Source of the DNA: Chloroflexota bacterium | GTDB lineage: Bacteria; Chloroflexota; Dehalococcoidia; SM23-28-2; RBG-16-64-32 | DNA: 9,889 nucleotides | Assembly (NCBI GenBank): GCA_005880075.1 | Contig: VBJT01000116.1 | Span: 1 to 9,889, forward strand | Direction: 5' to 3' | Shown: positions 1 to 5,827 of the stretch, piece by piece | Position numbering within the stretch: the first letter of the stretch is position 1 | Layout of the letters: each line of letters opens with the position of its first letter | Notes under the pieces: generated by a model | Database searches by the model: none | What the model was told of the DNA's origin: nothing | What the model saw: only the letters and a program-made list of their open reading frames with translations | Translations under genes and position numbers: made by a program

Positions 1-819
1 CAGGAAATTAACACCGGCGAGGCAGGCCTACCGGCGTGGTTCCAAGCTCTGAACCGTGACTTTCCTGAATGGAGAGTCTACGTATCGCTACAGCTTTCAG
101 GGTATGAGTATCTTGCTGGGAGATCGTTGTCGGAACTCATTGATCGTCGTCGGTTAAAACATCACGATGCACTTCACTTGGGTGTTTCCATCAGGTCGTA
201 TCGATCGGAGAAGGTCGCCGATTTCGTGCGGACACTTCTGGAAGGAGAAACCGAAGTTTGCGCGCGGCTCTATAACGAAATCCGCAGTACGTACCCCATC
301 GTCGTGACTCGTAGCTCGAGGAGAGCTCGAGATTGGCTAACAAAGCGCGCACGCGGTTCTGAGCGATACGGCCTTCTTGCTAGCTCGGGGGCCGCCCGCC
401 TTCGGCCCCTTGGCATTGATGTCGGAGCGGGTGTCGACGTAATCAACTGGTTTTTGGCGCCCAAGGACGATGTGCGATCGTCCTACTACTTGGAGGCTGT
501 TGCAAGCGAGTTCGATGTGCAGGGACTCGAGCTCGACTGGACGGGCGTTGTTTGGGATGCCGATCTCCGATACGACGAAGGAGATTGGCAATACCTGAAC
601 TTTCGCGGCACCGCATGGCAGCGGGTGAACGATGAGACTCGGCGACAGTATCTGAAGAATGCTTACCGTGTGCTATTGACCCGAGCCAGACAAGGAATGA
701 TTATCGTCGTCCCTGAAGGTAATCCCGAAGATTGGACACGACAACCCCACTACTACGACGGGCCTTTCGGCTACCTCATCTCAATTGGTATTGAGTCCAC
801 ACCCGGTTCAGTATCCTGA
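1..819 (+). CDS. DUF2075-type superfamily 1 DNA/RNA helicase, C-terminal part (5' end outside window)
   Basis: Frame 1 is open from the first base to TGA at 817-819, giving 272 residues of a longer protein. The fragment carries late helicase motifs of the UvrD-like/DUF2075 (Schlafen group 3-like) type. A motif V-like EFDVQGLELDW lies at about fragment residues 170-180, followed by GVVWD. A motif VI-like YRVLLTRARQGMIIVVPEG lies at about 222-240, where the arginines would contact ATP. The Walker A and DEAD-like motifs would lie in the missing N-terminal part. The TTG at 127 is internal, because the reading frame and the protein's character continue upstream of it. Such helicases occur alone or in defence and mobile contexts, but nothing else here proves that. 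It is on the opposite strand from the SAM genes and unrelated to them. The family call is by motif recognition only; the substrate is unknown. Confidence 0.8.
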   Translation, partial: QEINTGEAGLPAWFQALNRDFPEWRVYVSLQLSGYEYLAGRSLSELIDRRRLKHHDALHLGVSIRSYRSEKVADFVRTLLEGETEVCARLYNEIRSTYPIVVTRSSRRARDWLTKRARGSERYGLLASSGAARLRPLGIDVGAGVDVINWFLAPKDDVRSSYYLEAVASEFDVQGLELDWTGVVWDADLRYDEGDWQYLNFRGTAWQRVNDETRRQYLKNAYRVLLTRARQGMIIVVPEGNPEDWTRQPHYYDGPFGYLISIGIESTPGSVS

Positions 820-1183
820 TAAAGATTTCTTCGCAGGCGAGGTGGGCCGCCTGGGGCGCCGACGCCAGACCGTCCACGGTGGCCCGCAGCGGTTAAGCGA
901 GCTGCTCGCCTTGAGGCACTTAACTTCGTTGCGAATGGTCACGGCTAACCACCCCTGCACCACCCGCGCCTTGAGTTAATGAGCCAAGTTCTCCTTGGTG
1001 TGAACTTCTCGTTCAGCAACAAGAGTCTGCGATGACGGTGACGGCTGCGGACAGTTGCACTTGAACATCATTAGCAGGCATCCTGGCACGCGTCGTCGTC
1101 GGAGTGGCTTAACTGGTTCATTAGTGCCATTTCCCCCTTAGACTTCCCGCCCGCCTCCGCTACTCTGTAAGCGGAGGCAAGCC
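820..1183. other. Intergenic stretch with no recognisable gene
   Basis: These 364 bases separate the helicase stop from the small frameshifted gene. I see no open frame with recognisable protein character, no tRNA fold and no clear intrinsic terminator. A short minus-strand frame at about 820-900 reads somewhat protein-like, but it is too short to call and may be a gene remnant. The last 31 bases hold the hairpin and ribosome binding site listed separately. Confidence 0.5.
1153..1178 (+). promoter_or_regulatory. Hairpin covering the ribosome binding site of the small gene at 1184
   Basis: GCCTCCGCT (1153-1161) and AGCGGAGGC (1170-1178) are perfect 9-bp inverted arms around an 8-nt loop. The right arm contains the Shine-Dalgarno GGAGG at 1173-1177, which sits 6 nt before the ATG at 1184. 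If both arms are transcribed, the ribosome site is paired, so translation would be low unless something opens the stem. The pairing is read directly from the sequence; the regulatory role is inferred. Confidence 0.5.
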
Positions 1184-1472
1184 ATGACCCCGGAACCCGA
1201 ACACCCACATACGCGCAAGAAGCGACACCCAACTGGGGCGGCCGCCGCCCCGGCGCCCGCGCCTCGCCCCGGCAACATGAACGCCCTGAAGCACGGCCGC
1301 CGCTTCGCCCGCATCCGCAAGCTCGGCATGATGCTCGCCGCCAACCCGAAAACCCCCCGAAATGCGCCTCGCCCTCGCCGAGGGAGTGGTAACGCAGTCA
1401 AATGAGGTCGCCAAATCTTCAACGAGCACTTCTGCAAAAACACTGTTTTTGCAAAACGAATTCAAAGAATGA
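1184..1472 (+). pseudogene. Small GN-x-NALKHG protein gene, apparently +1 frameshifted at a C6 run
   Basis: ATG 1184 has a good Shine-Dalgarno (GGAGG, 6 nt spacing). The N-terminal part is basic and Ala/Pro-rich, followed by PRPGNMNALKHGRR. The P-GN-x-NALKHG pattern is common at the start of small hypothetical and phage small-terminase-like proteins. Frame 0 ends at TGA 1403-1405 (73 aa), but after the six C at 1353-1358 it turns into an Arg/Pro-rich, out-of-frame-looking tail. Skipping one base there gives NPKTPEMRLALAEGVV and an ordinary-looking tail to TGA 1470-1472, about 95 aa in all. Three explanations fit: a sequencing indel in the homopolymer, a decayed gene, or programmed +1 slippage on CCC-C. 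The first two are more likely. The function is unknown. Confidence 0.5.
1433..1453. repeat. 21-bp perfect palindrome (10-bp arms, 1-nt centre)
   Basis: The arms TGCAAAAACA (1433-1442) and TGTTTTTGCA (1444-1453) are exact reverse complements around one C. In the restored +1 frame of the small gene it encodes SAKTLFLQ, so it may be coding. It could also be a protein-binding site or a weak bidirectional terminator. The T run lies inside the stem rather than after it, which argues against a classical intrinsic terminator. Confidence 0.5.
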
Positions 1473-1694
1473 CTTCGCTCCACAACCAAGACGCGATGCC
1501 AGGAGCGAACCGATCATCTTGAAGTCAATCGGGAAGATCACAGATGCCCTGACGCGGCAAGCCAGCAAAAGCAAGCGTTTTCTGGGAAAGCAATCAAGCC
1601 GGCAGGCAGCGTTGGCGGGTTCGATCAAGCTCAGACGCCAATGGCCGCCCTCCGCCTTTGTGGGTCTTCAGATTTGCAGGTTTGGCGCGAAGTC

Positions 1695-2879
1695 CTACGC
1701 CGTACTCGCCGCCCCTAGCTTCTCCGACGCCTTGCGCAGGTCGTCCACGCGGTCCGTCTCCTCCCACGGCGCGTCGATGTCGTGGCGGCCGAAGTGGCCG
1801 TAGGCGCTCGTCGCGCGGTAGATGGGGCGGCGCAGGCGCAGGTCGCGGACGATCGCGTGCGGGCTTAGGTCGAACACCTCGCGCACGAGGTCCGTCAGCC
1901 CGCCGTGGTCGAACTTGTGCGTCCCGAACGTCTCGACCGACACGCCGATCGGCTGCGGGTGCCCGATCGCGTACGAGAGCTCGACCTCGACGCGGTCGGC
2001 GAGCCCCGCGGCGACGATGTTCTTCGCCACCCAGCGCGCTGCGTACGAGGCCGAGCGGTCCACCTTCGAGGGGTCCTTCCCGGAGTAGGAGCCGCCGCCG
2101 TGCCGCCCGACGGCGCCGTACGTGTCGACGATGTTCTTGCGCCCCGATAGCCCGGACTCGGCGGCCGGCCCGCCCAGCACGAAGGAGCCGCTGCGGTTCA
2201 CGTGGACCTCGGTCTCGTCGTCCATCCAGGTGCCCATCACCGGCCGGATCACCTCGCGGATGACGTCCTCGCGCAGCTGCTTGGCGTCGATCTCGGGGTC
2301 GTGCTGCGCCGCGATGACGACTGCCTTCGCCCGCTTCGGCACGCCGTAGGAGTACTCGATGGTGACCTGCGACTTGCCGTCGGGGCGCAGGTAGGCGAGC
2401 GTGCCGTCTTTGCGCATGCGGGTGAGGCGCATGCAGAGGTGGTGAGCGAGGTTGATGGGCAGTGGCATCAGCTCCTCGGTCTCGTTGCAGGCAAAGCCTA
2501 GCATGATGCCCTGGTCGCCGGCGCCCTCGTCCTCGCCCACCGCCGCGTTGATCTCGGGCGACTGCTCCTTGATCGAGACGAGCACCCCGCAGCTCTCCGA
2601 GTCGAAGGCGTACTCGGGCCGCGTGTAGCCGATGTCGCGGATCACCTGGCGGGCGATGCCCGCGCAGTCGACGTAGTGGTGGGTCGAGATCTCGCCGAGC
2701 ACGAGCACGAGGCCGGTGGTGGCGGTGACCTCGCAGGCGACGTGCGCCTCGGGGTCGTGCGCGATGATGTCGTCGAGGATGGCGTCGGCGATCTGGTCGC
2801 AGACCTTATCGGGATGGCCCTCGGTCACGGATTCAGAGGTCATTAGCAGCGAGGGGCTGGACATGAAGGTCATGGTCAT
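1695..2879 (-). CDS. metK: S-adenosylmethionine synthase (methionine adenosyltransferase)
   Basis: The enzyme makes SAM from methionine and ATP, releasing phosphate and diphosphate; it is a cytosolic, usually tetrameric, Mg/K-dependent enzyme. The protein is 394 aa, the normal length. Visible signatures are GHPDKVCDQ at residues 21-29 (ATP/Mg site), the GAGDQG hexapeptide at 119-124 and GGGSYSGKD at 261-269. The last is the P-loop-like signature, with Tyr where Phe is usual. The start is ATG 2877-2879, because TAAGGAGG (2891-2898) precedes it by 11 nt; the later ATGs at codons 3 and 6 are worse placed. It lies 406 nt downstream of ahcY on the same strand, so it may be read from the operon, from its own promoter, or both. 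A -10-like TATTAT lies at 2945-2950 on this strand, with a poor -35. I found no SAM riboswitch directly before it. No clear terminator follows it. Confidence 0.97.
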   Translation of the reverse strand: MTMTFMSSPSLLMTSESVTEGHPDKVCDQIADAILDDIIAHDPEAHVACEVTATTGLVLVLGEISTHHYVDCAGIARQVIRDIGYTRPEYAFDSESCGVLVSIKEQSPEINAAVGEDEGAGDQGIMLGFACNETEELMPLPINLAHHLCMRLTRMRKDGTLAYLRPDGKSQVTIEYSYGVPKRAKAVVIAAQHDPEIDAKQLREDVIREVIRPVMGTWMDDETEVHVNRSGSFVLGGPAAESGLSGRKNIVDTYGAVGRHGGGSYSGKDPSKVDRSASYAARWVAKNIVAAGLADRVEVELSYAIGHPQPIGVSVETFGTHKFDHGGLTDLVREVFDLSPHAIVRDLRLRRPIYRATSAYGHFGRHDIDAPWEETDRVDDLRKASEKLGAASTA

Positions 2880-2921
2880 CGGTGTGTGGTCCTCCTTACG
2901 GAATGTTGCGCCATTTGGTGG

Positions 2922-2949
2922 TTGTTAGCTTTACGGTTGGACGGATAAT
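2922..2949 (+). promoter_or_regulatory. Candidate plus-strand promoter for the tRNA-like RNA
   Basis: TTGTTA (2922-2927) and GATAAT (2944-2949) are separated by 16 nt and resemble sigma-70 -35 and -10 boxes. Transcription would begin near 2956, about 25 nt before the acceptor stem at 2981. The -10 overlaps a -10-like TATTAT for metK on the other strand, so the two directions may compete. This is recognition by eye only. Confidence 0.35.
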
Positions 2950-2980
2950 ATCGCGGCGAGCGGAGACGCTGACGAATGTC

Positions 2981-3067
2981 GGAGAGTGAAGTGTGCTGGG
3001 CACACCCGCGATTGACACTCGTTGGGTCCGTCGAAAGGCGGATGGGGTTCGATTCCCCCGCTCTCCG
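2981..3067 (+). tRNA. tRNA-like RNA with 8/4 acceptor/T-stem and long variable arm, GAC anticodon (atypical)
   Basis: The 87-nt segment folds as a type II cloverleaf. The acceptor is 8 bp: GGAGAGTG (2981-2988) with CGCTCTCC (3059-3066), one G-U pair, and G at 3067 as discriminator. The D-like arm is GTGTGC/GCACAC around TGG. The anticodon arm has loop TTGACAC (3012-3018), with U33, GAC and A37, on an imperfect stem with one bulge. The variable arm is TCCGTC-GAAA-GGCGGA (3027-3042). The T arm is GGGG-TTCGATT-CCCC (3044-3058), 4 bp. CCA is not encoded. Known tRNAs with 8/4 branches have been described among selenocysteine-like and suppressor-type 'allo-tRNAs'. Oddities are the very short D loop without the usual G18-G19 context, the bulged anticodon stem and a Val-type anticodon on a Ser/Sec-like body. 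It could be a functional odd tRNA, a regulatory tRNA mimic or a decayed tRNA. It is not a standard selC, since there is no TCA anticodon. Confidence 0.5.
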
Positions 3068-3135
3068 CTCAGATCCCCTTGACGAACCTTTTGTCCGCGT
3101 GTGAAGATCAAAAGTACGAGTGTCAATCGCGGGTG
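3003..3135. repeat. Perfect 20-bp inverted repeat overlapping the tRNA-like anticodon arm
   Basis: The left arm 3003-3022 and right arm 3116-3135 are exact reverse complements over 20 bases, separated by 93 nt. The left arm covers part of the D-like stem and all of the anticodon loop of the tRNA-like RNA. The enclosed segment keeps the variable-arm and T-arm hairpins and adds CTTTTG/CAAAAG (3088-3093 with 3109-3114). A plus-strand transcript could therefore fold either as a cloverleaf or as a long multibranched hairpin. Possible roles are an RNA switch, a self-antisense element or the remains of a small palindromic mobile element. Confidence 0.85.
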
Positions 3136-3156
3136 CCGCTAGGCGCTTCAGCAGGT

Positions 3157-3184
3157 AAGCGGGCGAAAGGCCCGCTTTTCTGTT
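3157..3184 (+). terminator. Intrinsic terminator 1 after the tRNA-like RNA
   Basis: An 8-bp stem, AAGCGGGC (3157-3164) with GCCCGCTT (3170-3177), encloses loop GAAAG and is followed by a T-rich tail (TTCTGTTT). It is oriented to stop plus-strand transcription, which supports a plus-strand RNA gene upstream. On the minus strand no T run follows the stem. Confidence 0.7.
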
Positions 3185-3231
3185 TCTATCGCCTGTGGGA
3201 TGGTACGCTAACGAACGGTTATCAAGCGTCG

Positions 3232-3245
3232 CCGCTCTCGAGCGG
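3232..3245 (+). other. Small hairpin between the two terminators
   Basis: CCGCT and AGCGG pair around CTCG to give a 5-bp, 4-nt-loop hairpin. It has no T run, so it is not a terminator. The rest of 3185-3250 shows no gene or promoter that I can support. Confidence 0.4.
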
Positions 3246-3256
3246 TTCACCGGAGG

Positions 3257-3284
3257 AGCGGGCCAGAAGGCCCGCTTTTCTGTT
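3257..3284 (+). terminator. Intrinsic terminator 2, abutting the ahcY stop codon
   Basis: AGCGGGCC (3257-3264) pairs with GGCCCGCT (3269-3276) around AGAA and is followed by TTTCTGTTA. It shares the stretch AAGGCCCGCTTTTCTGTT with terminator 1, so the two look duplicated. It would prevent plus-strand transcripts from running antisense into ahcY, whose stop codon starts 2 nt further on. Confidence 0.7.
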
Positions 3285-3285
3285 A

Positions 3286-4494
3286 TCACGTGCCTTCTTC
3301 CCACGACGTGAGATACTTCTCCTGCTCTTCCGTTAGCTCGTCGATAGTGATTCCCATCGAGGCGAGCTTGAGGCGGGCGACCTCGCTGTCGATCTCGCGC
3401 GGGACGTCGTAGACGTCGACGGGAAGGCGCTCGTCGCGGGTGGCGATGTAGTGGACGGCGAGCGCCTGGTTGGCGAAGCTCATGTCCATGACACTCGCCG
3501 GGTGGCCCTCGGCGGCGGCGAGGTTAATGAGGCGGCCCTCGCCGAGGAGGAAGAGCTTGCGGCCGTCCATCAAGCCGTGTTCGTCAACGTTGCGGCGGAC
3601 GTTGCGCTTGGACTCGCTCATCGCCTCGAGGGCCTTGATGTTGATCTCGACGTTGAAGTGACCGCTGTTGGCGATAATGGCCCCGTCCTTCATGACGTCG
3701 AAATGGCGGCGGTCGAGAACGTTGACGTCTCCGGTGAGGGTAATGAAGATATCGCCGATGCGGGCAGCCTCGTCCATGTGCATCACCTGGTGCCCGTCCA
3801 TCGCGGCTTCGAGTGCGCGCACCGGTTGGACCTCCGTGACGATCGTCTTGGCACCTAGACCGCGGGCGCGCATGGCGACACCTTTGCCGCACCAGCCGTA
3901 CCCGGCGATAACGACGTTCTTGCCGGCCCAAAGGATGTTGGTGGCGCGCGTGATGCCATCGATGGTGCTCTGGCCTGTACCATACCGGTTGTCGAAGAAA
4001 TGCTTGGTATCGGCCTCGTTGATCGCGATGATGGGGTACGTGAGGGCACCGTCTTTAGCCATCGCGCGCAGGCGAATGACTCCGGTGGTCGTCTCCTCGG
4101 TGCCGGCCACGACGTGTTCGAGTAGCTCGCGGCGCGCTTTGTGGAGGGTGGCGACGAGGTCTGCGCCGTCATCCATCGTGATCTGCGGTTTGTGCTCCAG
4201 CGCAGCGTGGATGTGCTTGTAGTACGTGGCGTCGTCCTGCGTTGAGAGGGGGTTGCTCGCGCAGAGAGCGACCTCGGCGCCGCCATCTCGCAGCGCGAGC
4301 ATGAGGTTCGCCGTCTCGGTCGTCACGTGCAGGCAGGCTGACAAGCGTAGCCCTTCGAGCGGCCGTTCCTTAGCGAAGCGCTCGCGGATGAGACGGATGA
4401 CCGGCATCTCGCGGGCAGCCCACTCGATGCGATTGTTGCCATCGTTGGCAAGGGCCAAGTCCTTCACGTCATAGTCGATCGCGGGTTTGACCAT
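3286..4494 (-). CDS. ahcY: Adenosylhomocysteinase (S-adenosylhomocysteine hydrolase), short type
   Basis: The enzyme reversibly splits SAH to homocysteine and adenosine using bound NAD, removing a strong inhibitor of methyltransferases. The protein is 402 aa. Visible features are LHVTTET (His56, substrate site), EETTTG (133-138), the K-x-x-x-D-N region with Lys164, Asp168 and Asn169, and the NAD Rossmann loop GYGWCGKG (198-205). It lacks the insertion of eukaryotic-type enzymes and ends in a YLTSWEEGT-like tail rather than the K-x(4)-YRY tail, as in archaeal and thermophile enzymes. Some enzymes of this short type act on S-inosylhomocysteine, so the exact substrate is uncertain. Start ATG 4494 is chosen over upstream starts because AGGAG lies 5 nt before it, it begins like known family members, and its A overlaps the TGA of the DUF1028 gene. 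It is the last gene of the riboswitch operon before the 406-nt gap to metK. Confidence 0.95.
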   Translation of the reverse strand: MVKPAIDYDVKDLALANDGNNRIEWAAREMPVIRLIRERFAKERPLEGLRLSACLHVTTETANLMLALRDGGAEVALCASNPLSTQDDATYYKHIHAALEHKPQITMDDGADLVATLHKARRELLEHVVAGTEETTTGVIRLRAMAKDGALTYPIIAINEADTKHFFDNRYGTGQSTIDGITRATNILWAGKNVVIAGYGWCGKGVAMRARGLGAKTIVTEVQPVRALEAAMDGHQVMHMDEAARIGDIFITLTGDVNVLDRRHFDVMKDGAIIANSGHFNVEINIKALEAMSESKRNVRRNVDEHGLMDGRKLFLLGEGRLINLAAAEGHPASVMDMSFANQALAVHYIATRDERLPVDVYDVPREIDSEVARLKLASMGITIDELTEEQEKYLTSWEEGT

Positions 4495-5225
4495 CAGCTC
4501 TCCTTTGCTGCTAGCTGCTCTTCGCGGAGGGATTCTTCGATCCTCTCCCGGAGCCGGACGGCATTCTGCCACTCGGGAGTCGGATCGTCGCGCCGAGGCA
4601 TCATCGGGAGGAAGGGGACCTCTTCGTGTTTGTAGACCCCATATACCCGGCGGAGTTCGGGAACGGGGTCTGGGTGATCGTCGACGCGGAGGTCGCATAC
4701 GGGGTACGCCTCTTCACTCACGACGGTGATGCCTGCCGACTGGCGGCCGCGGCGGTCCCCGCCCGCCTGCTGACCGGCCTCGAGCGCCTGGATCAGGCGC
4801 TCCGGGAGCTCCTCGACAAGGGTGGTTTCGAAAGCGCGGGCCATAGCCTTCACCACATCCTGGCCCTCGAGGATGTTGCCGAGGCAGACGTAGCCGGGGC
4901 CCGAGGCCTCGCCGGCCCACGGAATGCAGCGATCGCCGGTGTAGGCTGCCGGGCGGCCGTCCTTGTCGACGATGGCCAATTGGCGCAGATCGCGGCCGGG
5001 ATCGCCCGCGATTAGTCTCTCGAGCGCGCGTTCGGCCGTGAGGCCGTGCTCCAATAGCTCGAGCCCGTCGATTCCCAGGTAGGGATTAACGAACGACTGG
5101 CTGGCGATTGCGCCGACGCCGGCGCGGCAGTAGGGCACCATGCCGCCGCCCGCAAGCGCCTTGCTCGAGGTGGCGACGCCCAGCATTCCGCTGCGCGGGC
5201 AGCGCGCGACGATCGAGAACGTCAC
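4494..5225 (-). CDS. DUF1028 family protein (putative Ntn-hydrolase-like fold)
   Basis: The 243-aa protein begins M-TFSIVARCP-SGMLGVATSS, continues with GVGAIASQ (about 37-44) and RQLAIVDKDGRPAAYTG (about 81-97), and then GNILEG-DVV. This is the typical DUF1028 layout. The family is thought to resemble Ntn hydrolases, with the residue after Met as possible nucleophile (here Thr2), but its substrate is not established. The start is GTG 5223-5225: GAGGTG lies just upstream, and GTGA forms a 4-nt overlap with the DJ-1 stop. Its own TGA overlaps the ahcY ATG by one base. Both overlaps suggest coupled translation, so it is made together with AhcY. A role in hydrolysing a by-product of the SAM cycle is inference from position only. 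The C-terminal about 80 residues are charged and family-variable. Confidence 0.88.
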   Translation of the reverse strand: MTFSIVARCPRSGMLGVATSSKALAGGGMVPYCRAGVGAIASQSFVNPYLGIDGLELLEHGLTAERALERLIAGDPGRDLRQLAIVDKDGRPAAYTGDRCIPWAGEASGPGYVCLGNILEGQDVVKAMARAFETTLVEELPERLIQALEAGQQAGGDRRGRQSAGITVVSEEAYPVCDLRVDDHPDPVPELRRVYGVYKHEEVPFLPMMPRRDDPTPEWQNAVRLRERIEESLREEQLAAKES

Positions 5226-5827
5226 GCCGGCACCTCATCGAAGACTGGCGGTTTCGGGTAGTACTCCATCATCTGCTGGACGCGTTTCGCCGCGGCCGCG
5301 TCCTTAAGGAGGCTGATGAGGTACAACGCCATGTCGATGCCCGCCGAGACTCCGGCCGCCGTGATGACGTTGCCGTCATGCACCCAGCGCTGGTCAGCGA
5401 CAACCGTGGTCTCGCCGCCCAGATTGCGGAGCTCCGGGATGGCGCCCCAGTGGGTGGTCGCTCGCTTTCCCTCGAGGAAGCCCGCCTTATGAAGGATCAG
5501 GGCGCCCGTGCAGACGGAGGTTACGAAGTTGCACGAAGAGCCCTGCCTGCGGACGAATTCGAGATGCTTCTGGTTATCCATCTCCTTGCGGGTCCCAAGC
5601 CCGCCGGGCACGAGGATGACGTCAAGCGAGGGGCAGTTCCCATAGCTGTAGTCGACGAGGTAGCGAGTGCCGAGAAACGATTGCACCGGGCCTCCGTCCT
5701 CCGAGATGAGAACAACCTGCCATTCGCCGCCGCTGCCTTTCGCCATCATGGTGAGCGCCTCTCGCGGGCCGATGGCGTCGAGGTCTTCGAAGTCGGGAAA
5801 GAGAACAATGCCGATTGTCTTAGTCAT
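5222..5827 (-). CDS. DJ-1/PfpI superfamily protein, isonitrile-hydratase-like
   Basis: The 201-aa single-domain protein begins MTKTIGIVLFPDFEDLDAIG, which carries Asp17. It has the nucleophile elbow SVCTGAL with Cys106-Thr107, then ATTHW and a GVSAGIDMALYLI segment near the end. This is the pattern of isonitrile (isocyanide) hydratase and the GlxA-like N-terminal domain. In isonitrile hydratase an Asp at the same position and Cys-Thr are catalytic, which fits. No AraC-type DNA-binding domain follows, so it is an enzyme or chaperone-like member rather than a regulator. Start ATG 5825-5827 is preceded by GGAGG and agrees with the family N-terminus, whereas the upstream in-frame start adds unrelated residues. 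It overlaps the small gene upstream by 8 nt and the DUF1028 gene by 4 nt. The substrate in this operon is unknown. Confidence 0.88.
   Translation of the reverse strand: MTKTIGIVLFPDFEDLDAIGPREALTMMAKGSGGEWQVVLISEDGGPVQSFLGTRYLVDYSYGNCPSLDVILVPGGLGTRKEMDNQKHLEFVRRQGSSCNFVTSVCTGALILHKAGFLEGKRATTHWGAIPELRNLGGETTVVADQRWVHDGNVITAAGVSAGIDMALYLISLLKDAAAAKRVQQMMEYYPKPPVFDEVPA

Noticed and set aside
785..979. Small plus-strand frame after the helicase
   Set aside because: It overlaps the helicase end, has no ribosome site and no protein-like character.
1433..1453. Terminator for metK or the small gene
   Set aside because: The palindrome's T run lies inside the stem and no T tail follows on either strand.
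1658..2501. Long plus-strand open frames opposite metK
   Set aside because: They are Arg/Ser/Pro-rich shadow frames of the GC-rich metK gene with no recognisable domain.
2981..3067. Standard selenocysteine tRNA (selC)
   Set aside because: The 8-bp acceptor, long variable arm and tiny D loop look Sec-like, but the 7-nt loop reads GAC and no TCA anticodon can be placed.
2956..3184. tmRNA
   Set aside because: There is no tag-peptide frame ending in Ala-Ala-stop and no tmRNA 5' domain; the acceptor 5' strand lies only 87 nt from the 3' end.
2880..3285. SAM riboswitch directly upstream of metK
   Set aside because: I looked on the minus strand for the S-box blocks (GGAGGGA, GGCAACC, GGTGCCAA) and found none. 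The structured RNA there reads on the plus strand.
2896..3304. Minus-strand open frames across the metK-ahcY gap
   Set aside because: The GERGNRTPSAF-like translation is the familiar antisense reading of a tRNA T arm and acceptor; no ribosome site or family match is seen.
4495..4698. N-terminal extension of AhcY
   Set aside because: It is Arg/Pro-rich, overlaps the DUF1028 gene in another frame, and a well-placed ribosome site marks ATG 4494.
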